This document shows positions 8,877 to 17,493 of a stretch of 64,000 nt of DNA, piece by piece. The notes beneath the pieces are model-generated. The model was not told the origin of the DNA and searched no databases. It saw only the letters and a list, made by a program, of their open reading frames with translations. Position 1 is the first letter of the stretch, and each line of letters opens with the position of its first letter. A program made the translations under genes and the position numbers. The stretch comes from Aldehydirespirator sp965116965 (GTDB lineage Bacteria > Actinomycetota > Acidimicrobiia > Acidimicrobiales > Aldehydirespiratoraceae), in NCBI GenBank assembly GCA_965116965.1, contig OZ220743.1, forward strand, positions 1,302,001 to 1,366,000. The letters run 5' to 3'.

Positions 8877-9560
8877 GTGACCGCGGTGATCGCGCATCGG
8901 GGCGCCAGTCAGGCCGCGCCCGAGAACACGCTGGAAGCCTTCCGGCTGGCTCGGGAATTGGGCGCCGACTGGGTGGAACTCGACGTGCGCCGCACCACCG
9001 ACGGCGTGGCCGTGGTCCACCATGACGCCCACCTGTCCGACGGGCGGCGGATCGGCCGTCTCCATGCCGGCGAACTGCCCGGCTACGTTCCCAGCCTGGC
9101 CGAGGCTCTGGAGGCCTGCGAGGGCATGGGAGTCCACCTCGAGATCAAGAACCTGCCCGACGATCCCGACTACGACAGCGAGAACCTCGTGGCCGACGCG
9201 GTGGCAGGTCTCATCGCGGCCTACCTCGGGCCCGATCGAGCCGTGGTGTCTTCGTTCAACGTGGATGCCGCCGACGCAGTGCGGGCCGTCGACCCCGCGA
9301 TCCCCACCGCGCTGATCTGTGGGATCGTGGCGCCCGCGCAGGCAGTGGCTCGGGCCGGCGCCCACAACATGACGGCCGTTCATCCCTTCGACGCCATGTG
9401 CGATGCCGCCTTCGTGCGCCGGGCCCACGATGCGGGGCTGAGGGTGAACGTCTGGACCATCAACGTCCCCGAACGGATGTCGGAACTCATAGCCATGGGT
9501 GTGGACGGCCTGATCACCGACGTGCCCGACGTCGCCCGCTCCGTCGTGGACGCGGCCTGA
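8877..9560 (+). CDS. Glycerophosphodiester phosphodiesterase family protein
   Basis: A 227-residue TIM-barrel protein opening with VIAHRGASQAAPENTLEAF, which carries the catalytic His-Arg and the Glu of the HRG...PENT motif. It continues with ELDVRRTTDGVAVVHHD (metal-binding Glu and Asp and the second catalytic His), then HLEIKN and VWTIN. It would hydrolyse glycerophosphodiesters to glycerol-3-phosphate and an alcohol. There is no signal peptide, so it is probably cytosolic. The start is GTG 8877, placing Met just before the first beta strand. Longer in-frame starts exist but would overlap the divergent promoter. It converges on the lipid kinase gene. Confidence 0.9.
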   Translation: MTAVIAHRGASQAAPENTLEAFRLARELGADWVELDVRRTTDGVAVVHHDAHLSDGRRIGRLHAGELPGYVPSLAEALEACEGMGVHLEIKNLPDDPDYDSENLVADAVAGLIAAYLGPDRAVVSSFNVDAADAVRAVDPAIPTALICGIVAPAQAVARAGAHNMTAVHPFDAMCDAAFVRRAHDAGLRVNVWTINVPERMSELIAMGVDGLITDVPDVARSVVDAA

Positions 9561-9565
9561 CCGCC

Positions 9566-9746
9566 AGAGGCTGAGCGGATGGGCCGCCGAGGCGGGTCTC
9601 GGTAGCCGTTGAGCTAGGCCTTGGCCCGAGCGGCCCTCAGGTCGCAGCGAACAGGAGCGGAAACAGTGCCCGTCAGATCCGCGTGGGGCGCGGATACCTG
9701 GGGCGGGGTAGTCGCAGCGAACAGGAGCGGAAACAGTGCCCGTCAG
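9566..9746 (+). repeat. Two-part intergenic repeat, copy 1 (with partial second copy)
   Basis: The left module resembles AGAGGCCGAGCGGA (here AGAGGCTGAGCGGA, at 9566). The right module contains GGCCCGAGCGGCC and a GCAGCGAACAGGAGCGGA core. The core plus its 3' flank (AAACAGTGCCCGTCAG) is present twice, at about 9641-9676 and 9711-9746. The stop codon of the minus-strand lipid kinase (9743-9745) lies inside the second copy. Five other copies of this family occur in the window, all in the same orientation. Confidence 0.75.
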
Positions 9747-10654
9747 GGCAGGACCAGGCGCAGGGCTTCCGGCGCCCAACGGATCCGGAGGCGGGGGGCC
9801 GCGCCGAGGTGGTCGCCGTCGGCCTGGTACCCGACAGGTGGATCGGCGACCACCGTCAGGTCTCTGAGCCTCTCGTGAACCCTTGCTCCCGGCAGTCCGC
9901 GCACGTCGCCGGAGCGCAAGGCCTTCAACCCCAGCGGCAGGAGGCGGTGCAGCGACAGGGTGGGCAGGGTCACCGCAGCCAGGGGCTCGTCCAGGCCCAG
10001 GCCGGGCACGAGGTCGAAGCTGCGGCTCCCCAAGTACGTGTAGGGGTTGGCGTTGAGCACGATCGTCAACAGGCCTTCGGCCAGCGTGTTGCCGTCGGCG
10101 TCGAGAACCTGCATCGGAGGGCGCCGCCGGTGCGCTCGCTGCAGCCAGGTGGTCACCGCTGCGTAGATGAACAGGGGGTGGCCGGCCCAGCGCTTCAACG
10201 GGCCGCGGCTCTCGACCAGCTCGACGGTGGCCGCGTCGAAGCCGATGCCGCAGTGGAACAGGAAGTACCGCCCGTCGACGGCACCGAGCCCGATCCTGGT
10301 GATGGCTCCCCGTTCGAGGGCGTCCAGGAGCTGTCCCGCCGCGTCGACCGGATCGTCGGGCAGGCCGATGACGCGGGCGAACACGTTGGTGCTTCCCCCC
10401 GGAAGGGCCGCCAGGGCGGTGTCGGTGCCGGCCAGGCCGTTGGCGGCCTCGTTGAGCGTGCCATCCCCGCCGAGCACCACCACTACATCGACTCCGTCGG
10501 AGGCGGCCGACCGGGCCAGGCGCGTCGCATGGCCGCGACGGACGGTCTCGGCCGGCGTCACCTCATGGTCGGCCGACAGCGCCTTCTGGATCACCACCCG
10601 GCGCCGTCCCGTCACCGAGGAAGCGGCCGAGTTCACCAGCAGCAGGATCCGCAT
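9743..10654 (-). CDS. Diacylglycerol kinase / lipid kinase family protein
   Basis: A 303-residue protein beginning MRILLLVNSAASS. It has the VVVLGGDGTLNEAANGL phosphate-binding signature of the DAGK catalytic domain and PGGSTNVFARV, both diagnostic of the family, which includes DgkB, YegS and the mannosylated-lipid kinases. It should transfer ATP phosphate to a membrane lipid such as diacylglycerol or a related polyprenol or sphingoid lipid; the substrate cannot be told from the sequence. I chose ATG 10654, because upstream in-frame sequence is repeat-derived. The stop codon falls in the intergenic repeat. Confidence 0.88.
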   Translation of the reverse strand: MRILLLVNSAASSVTGRRRVVIQKALSADHEVTPAETVRRGHATRLARSAASDGVDVVVVLGGDGTLNEAANGLAGTDTALAALPGGSTNVFARVIGLPDDPVDAAGQLLDALERGAITRIGLGAVDGRYFLFHCGIGFDAATVELVESRGPLKRWAGHPLFIYAAVTTWLQRAHRRRPPMQVLDADGNTLAEGLLTIVLNANPYTYLGSRSFDLVPGLGLDEPLAAVTLPTLSLHRLLPLGLKALRSGDVRGLPGARVHERLRDLTVVADPPVGYQADGDHLGAAPRLRIRWAPEALRLVLP

Positions 10655-10727
10655 CTGCCCAGTCTGTCCGCTCACGGGCCCAGCGCGCTGAACAGCGCGA
10701 GGCGTGCGAGCAAGAGGCGATGATCCG

Positions 10728-10834
10728 TAGGCCGAGCGGATAGGCCACGGCGAATCAAGAACTTGGCGGATGTTGAGTGAGGCCGCGGCCCGAGCGGCCC
10801 GAGCGGCCCGTGAGCGGAGCGAACAGGAGCGGGA
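10728..10834 (+). repeat. Two-part intergenic repeat, copy 2
   Basis: Left module TAGGCCGAGCGGA at 10728-10740, a spacer of about 40 bp, then GAGGCCGCGGCCCGAGCGG with an extra GCCCGAGCGG unit and the GTGAGCGGAGCGAACAGGAG core ending near 10834. It lies in the divergent interval between the lipid kinase and etfB, and the etfB start is 57 bp further on. Confidence 0.78.
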
Positions 10835-10890
10835 AACAACTTCGGCGAGCGAGGTTCGTTTCTGGCCGGGCGCTGGCACACTTGGCGCCC

Positions 10891-11670
10891 ATGAAGGTTG
10901 TCGTCTGCGTGAAGCAGATCCCCGATCCCGCCGACCCCGGCGCGCTGGACTCCGAGACCAGGACGCTGCGGCGCGATGTGAAGCTCATCCTCGACGAGTC
11001 CGACTCCTACGGGGTGGAGATGGCCCTGCAGTTGGTGGACGCCGCCGGCGAGGGCTCAGTGCACCTGGTCTCGATGGTGCCCAACGACGAGGTGAGCGGC
11101 CTGCGCACCGCCCTGGCCATGGGCGCCGACTCGGCCACGCTCATCAGTGACGAGGCGCTGGCCGGCTCCGACGCATTGGGCACGTCCCGCGTGCTGGCGG
11201 CGGCCATCGAACGGACCGAGCCCGATCTGGTGCTGGCCGCCACGGAGTCCAGTGACGGCTACACCGGCGTCGTGCCGGCCCAGGTGGCCGAACTGCTCGG
11301 CCTGCCCTCGGTGACGTTCGCCAAGGAGATAGCCGTCGAGGGCTCCGCGGCCACCGTGCGCCGCCAGACCGAGGCCGGCGCCGACCTGGTCGAGTGCCCG
11401 CTGCCCGCGGTGGTGTCGGTGACGGCCGGGGTGGTCGAGCCCCGTTACCCGTCGTTCCGGGGGATCATGCAGGCCAAGAACAAGCCGGTCGACCAGCTGA
11501 GGATCGCCGATCTCGGCATCGCCGCCGAGCGGGTGGGCTGGGCCGGTGCGGGCCAGGAGATCACCGACGTCGCCGAGGCGCCCGAGCGGGCCGCGGGCGA
11601 GGTGGTGGTGGACGAGGGCGACGCCCACGAGCGCATCGTGGCCTTCCTCGACGAACTCAAGGTCATATAG
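10891..11670 (+). CDS. etfB: Electron transfer flavoprotein beta subunit
   Basis: A 259-residue protein starting MKVVVCVKQIPDPADP, with the ETF beta pattern of a nucleotide-binding alpha/beta core and the AMP-binding and docking region (ATESSDGYTGVVPAQVAELL, then PLPAVVSVTAGVVEPRYPSF). With EtfA it forms the FAD- and AMP-containing heterodimer that accepts electrons from acyl-CoA dehydrogenases and passes them to ETF-quinone oxidoreductase. ATG 10891 is the natural start. Its TAG stop is the first codon of the next intergenic repeat. etfA follows 160 bp downstream in the same direction. Confidence 0.96.
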   Translation: MKVVVCVKQIPDPADPGALDSETRTLRRDVKLILDESDSYGVEMALQLVDAAGEGSVHLVSMVPNDEVSGLRTALAMGADSATLISDEALAGSDALGTSRVLAAAIERTEPDLVLAATESSDGYTGVVPAQVAELLGLPSVTFAKEIAVEGSAATVRRQTEAGADLVECPLPAVVSVTAGVVEPRYPSFRGIMQAKNKPVDQLRIADLGIAAERVGWAGAGQEITDVAEAPERAAGEVVVDEGDAHERIVAFLDELKVI

Positions 11671-11817
11671 AGGCCGAGCGGAGGAGCAGCAGTTCATGGG
11701 GATCGTCGTGAGGCGCAGAGCGCAAGACACGGCCCTAGCAGCCCGTGAGCGCGGCGAACAAGAGCGCAAGACACGGCCCGAGCGGCCCGTGAGCGCAGCG
11801 AACAAGAGCGGGATATA
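11668..11817 (+). repeat. Two-part intergenic repeat, copy 3 (right module doubled)
   Basis: The left module TAGAGGCCGAGCGGA starts on the etfB stop codon at 11668. The right-hand core (cccgtgagcg...gcgaacaagagcg) occurs twice in tandem, ending near 11769 and 11811, each preceded by GCAAGACACGGCCC. The copy fills almost the whole etfB-etfA gap and ends about 15 bp before the etfA start, next to its GGGAGG ribosome-binding site. Confidence 0.8.
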
Positions 11818-11830
11818 GGGAGGCGCAGCG

Positions 11831-12802
11831 ATGGCACTGGACAAGATCTGGGTGTTCTGTGAGGCCGGGCCCGACGGCGTGGCCACGATCACGCTCGAGA
11901 TGCTGGCCAAGGCCCGGGAGGTGGCCGGCACCGTCGAGGTGTTCTGCGGGGGAGACGGCGCGGCCTGCGCGGCCGAACTCGGCGACCACGGAGTCACCGC
12001 GGTGTACGCCACCGGCGATCTCGACGGGCGCATGAAGGGCGTGTCGGTCGCCTCGGCGGTGGCCGCAGCCATCTCCGACGGCAGGGTGGCCGCGCCGGAC
12101 GCCATCCTGCTGGGAACCACCTACGACGGGCGCGACGTGGCCGCCCGGCTGTCGGTGAAGCTGGACGTCGGCGTGCTGTCGAATGTGGTCGACCTCCGAC
12201 TCGACGGGGATCGCCTGGTGGGAGTCGAGCCGGTGTTCGGTGGGACGCTGAATGTGACCTCGCGGTTCACCGACGGCGGTCCCGACGTCTGGCTGGTCCG
12301 GCCCAAGTCCTTCGAGCCCTCGCCGGTGGGCGGTTCGCCGCCGGAGGTTGTGGACCTTCCCGTTCCCGACCTCGGCACGACCGGGGGAGCGGTGGTCCGG
12401 GACCGCTTCACCGAGGAGTCCGAGGGCCCGAAGCTCGACGAGGCCGCCATCGTGGTCTCCGGCGGGCGGGGACTGGGCGCCGCCGACGCCTACTCCATGA
12501 TCGAGGGCCTGGCCAAGCAGCTGGGCGCCGCGCCCGGGGCCAGCCGGGCCATCGTCGACGCGGGCTGGGTACCCTACAGCTACCAGGTCGGCCAGACCGG
12601 CAAGGTGGTCAAGCCGACGGTCTATATCGCCTGCGGCATCTCGGGCGCCACCCAGCACCTGGTGGGCATGAAGGGCTCCAAGAACATCATCGCCATCAAC
12701 AAGGACTCCGAGGCCCCCATCTTCGCGGTGGCCGACCTCGGCATCGTCGGCGACGTGCACAAGGTTCTGCCCAAGCTCACCGAGGCTCTAGAAGGCCGCT
12801 AG
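11831..12802 (+). CDS. etfA: Electron transfer flavoprotein alpha subunit
   Basis: A 323-residue protein. The N-terminal domain begins MALDKIWVFCEAGPDG. The C-terminal FAD-binding domain shows VVSGGRGLGAADAYSMIEGL, GASRAIVDAGWVPYSYQVGQ, GQTGKVVKPTVYIACGISGA and NIIAINKDSEAPIF, the canonical FAD signature of EtfA. It pairs with EtfB. ATG 11831 follows a GGGAGG site. The TAG stop (12800-12802) lies at the left terminus of a 99-bp mobile element. The last coding residues look normal, so insertion there did not damage the protein. Confidence 0.97.
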   Translation: MALDKIWVFCEAGPDGVATITLEMLAKAREVAGTVEVFCGGDGAACAAELGDHGVTAVYATGDLDGRMKGVSVASAVAAAISDGRVAAPDAILLGTTYDGRDVAARLSVKLDVGVLSNVVDLRLDGDRLVGVEPVFGGTLNVTSRFTDGGPDVWLVRPKSFEPSPVGGSPPEVVDLPVPDLGTTGGAVVRDRFTEESEGPKLDEAAIVVSGGRGLGAADAYSMIEGLAKQLGAAPGASRAIVDAGWVPYSYQVGQTGKVVKPTVYIACGISGATQHLVGMKGSKNIIAINKDSEAPIFAVADLGIVGDVHKVLPKLTEALEGR

Positions 12803-12898
12803 TGCTGTGTCGTCGAAATGGCTAGGGCAGCGCAGCAGGACCGAGACTTTGCTTGGGAGCGCTCCGGACGCCCCGACCATTTCAGCGACGGACCACTA
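12800..12898. mobile_element. 99-bp inverted-repeat element (MITE family 1), copy 2
   Basis: A complete copy bounded by TA at 12800-12801 and 12897-12898, each in a CTAG context. It matches the copy at 7336 except for a few substitutions. It begins at the etfA stop codon; if a TA was duplicated on insertion, the original TAG was kept. Confidence 0.88.
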
Positions 12899-13371
12899 GC
12901 TCAGCCAGTTTCGCCGGGATGGCCGGGGTGCTGACGATTCTTCGTCATGCAGCCATGGGTGATTACTGCGCCTGTTGATGACCTAGTTCCAGATCAGGGG
13001 GCGTCCCGTGGTGTGGTGGGGCGTTGGGGTTGGGCGTCGGTGGTTGGTCGCCGGCCTTGAGCTCGGCGTTTCTCAGGGGCCGAGGGTGGTGAGTGGGGCG
13101 ACGGTGACTCCGTCGGGGCGGGTGTAGGCGTAGCCGGTGGGGGTGATGACGACCAGCGCGGCCCGTGGACCGGCCTTGGAGGCGTCCACCGAGGCGGCGA
13201 CTCGCAGCAGCGACCGGGGCCGCGCCGCTCAGTGCGCACACGGTATGCACGATGTGGTATGTTCATCTCGGCACGGCTGTCTCGGGTGTGCGGGTGTTCG
13301 TATATTTGGGGTGTTGTCGTGCTGAGGGAACGGGCGTTCGGCGGAGCGCCGTGCACAGGAGGGCAGCCGCA
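12899..13371. other. Gene-poor stretch between etfA and the secreted repeat protein
   Basis: About 470 bp with no convincing gene. On the minus strand a short open frame, roughly 13225 to 13069, reads LLRVAASVDASKAGPRAALV and then TPTGYAYTRPDGVTVAPL before a stop. It looks like the decayed 3' end of a protein gene that I do not recognise. From about 13230 the DNA becomes less GC-rich (CGTATATTTGG near 13300) and probably holds the promoter of the gene at 13372. Confidence 0.4.
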
Positions 13372-16300
13372 GTGGAGATTGAGCACAGGCATCCGGAGCA
13401 CCGTTCTGCCGGCGACAGGACGCGGGGGGTGCGGACGTCTTGGGCTTGTCTGCTGCTGGTTGCGGTGGTTGCCGCTTTGGTCTACCCGTCGTCGGCGTTG
13501 GCCCAGGGTGGCGGTGGTGCGGGGCCGTTGGCGGGGTTCTCGCTGGTGGACGCCTCGGATCAGTCGGTGCTGGCGGCGCTCAGCGGCGGGGTGAGTGTGG
13601 AGTTGGCCGATCCCGATGGTGGCAGCTACGGGATCCGCGCCGATTTGGCGGGCGGCGAGGCGGTGGGCAGTGTGAGCTTGGCGCTGAGCGGGGCCAAGTC
13701 GGTTTCTCGGACGGAGAACCTGGCGCCGTACTCGCTGTACGGGGATCGCCGCGACGGCGGGGTGAGGAAGCTTCACGGCGCGGCCCTGCCTGCGGGCGTG
13801 TACACGGTGACGGCCACCGCGTATTCGGACAGTGGGTTGGGCGGGGACCAGTTGGGGACCCTGGAGGTGTCGTTCACGGTCACGGGGGCCGAAGCCGAGG
13901 ATGGCGGTGGTGCGGGGCCGTTGGCGGGGTTCACGCTGGTGGACGCCTCTGATCAGTCGGTGCTGGCGGCGCTCAGCGGCGGGGCGAGCGTGGAGTTGGC
14001 CGATCCCGATGGTGGCAGCTACGGGATCCGCGCCGATTTGGCGGGCGGCGAGGCGGTGGGCAGTGTGAGCTTGGCGCTGAGCGGGGCCGAGACGGTTTCT
14101 CGGACGGAGAACCTGGCGCCGTACTCGCTGTGGGGCGACCACTACAGCGGCGGAGTCAACTACATGGACGGCTCCTCGCTGCCGGTCGGCAGCTACACCC
14201 TGAGGGCCACCGCATACTCGGGCAGTGGGCTGGGCGGCGACCTGCTCGGGACCCTGGAGGTGTCGTTCACGATAACGCAGGCCAACCGCGCGCCGGCCTT
14301 CGGCAGTACGGCGTACAGTTTCTCGGTGGCTGAGGACGCGGCGAGCGGCGCTGCGGTGGGCAGTGTGTCGGCCACCGACGCCGACGACGATGCTGTGGCT
14401 TACAGCTTCACGGCGGGCAACGGTGACGGCAAGTTCGCCGTCGACGGCAGTACTGGGGCTGTTGCCACGGCGGGCGCGCTGGATTATGGGACTACGGCGT
14501 CCTATTCGTTGACGGTGCAGGCCGACGACGGCAACGGCGGCACGGCGACGGCTGCGGTGAATGTCACCGTGACCGATGTGGATGAGAACTCGGCGCCGTC
14601 GTTCGGCAGCGCATCGTACAGTTTCTCGGTGGTCGAGGACGCGGCGAGCGGCGCTGCGGTGGGCAGTGTGTCGGCGACCGACGCCGACGACGATGCTGTG
14701 GCTTACAGCTTCACGGCGGGCAACGGTGACGGCAAGTTCGCCGTCGACGGCAGTACTGGGGCTGTTGCCACGGCGGGCGCGCTGGATTATGGGACTACGG
14801 CGTCCTATTCGTTGACGGTGCAGGCCGACGACGGCAACGGCGGCACGGCGACGGCTGCGGTGAGCGTCACCGTGACCGAGGCGGGTGAGGACTCAGCGCC
14901 GGTTCCGCCGAGCAGGCCCGTGCTGGCGGCCGGCCATGACCGTGTGCAGGTGGCGTGGCTGGTGCCGACCCAGCCCGCTGCTGTGACGGTGGATGCCATG
15001 GAGCTGTTGCGCGACGGGCTGGTGGTCGCCACGGTGGGCTGGCAGCGGGACGTCACGGCGTACAGCTACGAGGACGCCGACGTGTTGCCGGAGGCCACCT
15101 ACGCCTACCAGGTGCGCCTGACCGTCGGCGAGGAGACCCTGGCAAGCCCGGCCGGCGAGGCCACCACGCCGGCGGCGCCGGCCGGGCAATCGGAGCAGCC
15201 GCTGATGCTGGCGCTGCGAGACCGGGACAGTTTCGGCGCCGGGGCCACGTTCCTGAACGGCCCCGCGGAGCTCCGCCCGGAGCCGGAGTTCGCACTCCAG
15301 GGCGCCGAGTTCGCACTCCAGGGCGCCAGCGACGGAGACACGACCACGGTGACCGACACCTTGGACTCGTCTGCTGGCGACGTCGCCGACGATTATGCGC
15401 TGGTCTTGGAGGACGCCTACGACGAGCACACCGTGGCGGTGACGGTCACCGGGCTGAGCGCGGAGATCAGGGTGAAGGTCACCGACGCTGAGGGCACGGT
15501 GCTGGCCGACGAGGCCAGCGGCGACGCGGACACGGTCACGGTGGACTCGATGAGGCTGCCCTATGGGACCTACAGCATCGAGATTCGGCTGGACGAGGAA
15601 GGATCCACCGGCTACACCCTCAGCTACGACGTCGACGCCTTGGACCCCTGGGCCGAGCTGCGCAGCGAGGCGAAAGGATTTCGCATTTCCAATAACGGGG
15701 CCGTGTATGACACGACGCCACTGAGCCTCTACCACGGGCGGACGGCTGGGCTGCCTCCTGTGGTTTACCGCACCTTCGAGCTGGACCGGCGACAAGGCGT
15801 GCGCCTGGGCGCTAGAGACACTCGTTGGGACCGGGATCTGCTCTTGACTCTGGAGGATTCCGAAGGGCGCACGCTGGCCCGGGCCCCTTCCTGGACCGAC
15901 CGTACGGGCAATGCCGCAGCGTGGATCGCGACCACCCTGGAGGCCGGCACGTACTACGCCCGCGAGGTGCTCGTCAATACCGATGACCGCTGTTTGGATG
16001 AAGACTTCCACCGGGAGGAGGCTTCATGGGTGGGCGGCCGGGGGAATTGGAGACCGGGCATCTGTGTGCCCGCCAACATGCTGGGCACTCTGACAGTCTT
16101 GCCGGCGCCGGATGATCCCGATGAGTCGCCGGACACCACGGTGAGCTATGACGTGCCCACCTACGCCGCTCCGGAGCTCATCACGCCGCCCGTCGACCAT
16201 CAGGCCGACGCCCGGTTCACCGCGATCGAGTTCCAGCACACCCTCGATTACACCCGTTTGACCTGGGACCTCCCCGACCTGGGCGCGAACGTGGCCGTGA

Positions 16301-17160
16301 GCCGTTACGTCCTTCAGCGCAACGACGAGGGAGACGGCGGCGCCTGGGTCGACATGCACAGCTCGGACACTGCCTTCACCGCCTATAGCGACCGCACGGT
16401 GCAGCCTCACTACTACTACTACTACCGGCTGAAGCTCGAAACCAGCGAGGGCGAGGTCCGCTCCCCGGCCTACGTCTCGGCCAACCCGACGTTCGGGACC
16501 GTCGGGGTGACGTACATCAAGGAGATCGCCAAGGACTCGGTCACCATCGCGTGGCATCCGGTGCCCGACACCGCCGCCATCGACGGCTACCGCATCTATG
16601 AGGTTGGAGGATCTGTCGACGTGATCCTGGACACGGTCGGGCCCGACGTGACCGAGTACACCGGCGAGTTGCCGCACACACCCTCTGCCTACGCCTACGG
16701 CGTCGTGCCCTACACCGAGGAGGACCGGGGCCTGTGGAGCATGAGGGCCACGGCCATAGTGACGGACCATCCCGACCTGAGGGCGAAGTGGGACGGCAAA
16801 TTCACCGGTGGCGCCGGGCCGCCCAGCTACGATATGTCACTGGTCTGGCACAAGACCGAGGGCGGGGATTTCTGGCTCCGGTGGTCAATTTGGCCGGGGA
16901 GTTCTCCGCCCACGGGCTTCCAGATACGCCGCACCATGTGGGCCAGAAGCCTCGGCCTGCCCGAGCGCGTCGACATCATCGACGTTCAGGGAATGCACAC
17001 CACGCACTACGTCGACCGGGAGTTCCGGATGGGCATGGTCAAGTACGAGGTGCGAGCAGTCAACGAACACGGCGTGGGCAGCCGCTGGACTGCAGCGACC
17101 TGCTTGCCGGAGAACGGCGTCCTGTGGGCGAGCACCCACGGCTCGCAGTACGAAGAATAG
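13372..17160 (+). CDS. Large secreted repeat protein with cadherin-like and fibronectin III-like domains
   Basis: A 1262-residue protein. The GTG at 13372 follows AGGAGGG (13357-13363), and the reading continues into a signal peptide (ACLLLVAVVAALVYPSSALA). Residues about 45-175 and 178-305 are two nearly identical modules starting GGGAGPLAGF. Two nearly identical cadherin-like modules of about 98 residues follow (SFSVAEDAASGAAVGSVSAT, with DADDDA calcium-type acidic runs). FnIII-like segments and a pre-peptidase-like beta domain come next. No LPxTG, SLH or other anchor is visible at the C-terminus (HGSQYEE). It is probably an extracellular adhesin or matrix protein. Confidence 0.82.
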   Translation: MEIEHRHPEHRSAGDRTRGVRTSWACLLLVAVVAALVYPSSALAQGGGGAGPLAGFSLVDASDQSVLAALSGGVSVELADPDGGSYGIRADLAGGEAVGSVSLALSGAKSVSRTENLAPYSLYGDRRDGGVRKLHGAALPAGVYTVTATAYSDSGLGGDQLGTLEVSFTVTGAEAEDGGGAGPLAGFTLVDASDQSVLAALSGGASVELADPDGGSYGIRADLAGGEAVGSVSLALSGAETVSRTENLAPYSLWGDHYSGGVNYMDGSSLPVGSYTLRATAYSGSGLGGDLLGTLEVSFTITQANRAPAFGSTAYSFSVAEDAASGAAVGSVSATDADDDAVAYSFTAGNGDGKFAVDGSTGAVATAGALDYGTTASYSLTVQADDGNGGTATAAVNVTVTDVDENSAPSFGSASYSFSVVEDAASGAAVGSVSATDADDDAVAYSFTAGNGDGKFAVDGSTGAVATAGALDYGTTASYSLTVQADDGNGGTATAAVSVTVTEAGEDSAPVPPSRPVLAAGHDRVQVAWLVPTQPAAVTVDAMELLRDGLVVATVGWQRDVTAYSYEDADVLPEATYAYQVRLTVGEETLASPAGEATTPAAPAGQSEQPLMLALRDRDSFGAGATFLNGPAELRPEPEFALQGAEFALQGASDGDTTTVTDTLDSSAGDVADDYALVLEDAYDEHTVAVTVTGLSAEIRVKVTDAEGTVLADEASGDADTVTVDSMRLPYGTYSIEIRLDEEGSTGYTLSYDVDALDPWAELRSEAKGFRISNNGAVYDTTPLSLYHGRTAGLPPVVYRTFELDRRQGVRLGARDTRWDRDLLLTLEDSEGRTLARAPSWTDRTGNAAAWIATTLEAGTYYAREVLVNTDDRCLDEDFHREEASWVGGRGNWRPGICVPANMLGTLTVLPAPDDPDESPDTTVSYDVPTYAAPELITPPVDHQADARFTAIEFQHTLDYTRLTWDLPDLGANVAVSRYVLQRNDEGDGGAWVDMHSSDTAFTAYSDRTVQPHYYYYYRLKLETSEGEVRSPAYVSANPTFGTVGVTYIKEIAKDSVTIAWHPVPDTAAIDGYRIYEVGGSVDVILDTVGPDVTEYTGELPHTPSAYAYGVVPYTEEDRGLWSMRATAIVTDHPDLRAKWDGKFTGGAGPPSYDMSLVWHKTEGGDFWLRWSIWPGSSPPTGFQIRRTMWARSLGLPERVDIIDVQGMHTTHYVDREFRMGMVKYEVRAVNEHGVGSRWTAATCLPENGVLWASTHGSQYEE
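13509..14870 (+). repeat. Two pairs of near-identical in-gene repeats
   Basis: The first pair, about 13509-13890 and 13903-14275, encodes the GGAGPLAGF modules. The second pair, about 14295-14590 and 14595-14880, encodes the cadherin-like modules, with runs of more than 150 identical bases. Such high DNA identity suggests recent duplication or gene conversion, and copy number may vary between strains. Confidence 0.85.
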
Positions 17161-17354
17161 AGAGCGCGCCCACAACCCGGCTTCGCCGTCCCCTGCCGCC
17201 GCGGCGTCTGGGACTCGTTCTACTGGTCGGTCGCCACGACGAGCACGTGGCCGGGCACGGCGACAAGGTGGCCCGGGGGACGCGGGGCCGCGTGCCGGCC
17301 CTCGTATGGATCGCGCTGGGCACCCATCGGCGGCTGAGAGCCGCCCAGCCGGCC

Positions 17355-17493
17355 TAATGTCCTGAGCCAGGAATCCGTTGCAGATGTCGCCGCCAGTTTT
17401 CTTGGTGCGGTTTGTGTGGACTGAGTGCGCAGAACCAACCCGAGATTTCACGGAGGTCTGACAAGCCGCTTGAACTTGCTGCTCAGGACACTA
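17355..17493. mobile_element. 139-bp inverted-repeat element (MITE family 2)
   Basis: The left end reads CTAATGTCCTGAGCCAGG and the right end, read on the complement, CTAGTGTCCTGAGCAGCAAG. Both are framed by TA in a CTAR context (17355-17356 and 17492-17493). The interior has no gene. Its outermost TAGTG resembles family 1 but the rest differs. The right TA lies inside the stop codon of the minus-strand SCO1664-family gene. The 194 bp between 17161 and 17354 hold only a short minus-strand open fragment that I do not recognise. Confidence 0.7.

Noticed and set aside
12994..14142. A 382-codon minus-strand frame with tandem repeats opposite the secreted protein
   Set aside because: Its repeats are the complement of the real protein's module repeats, and it lacks a plausible start.
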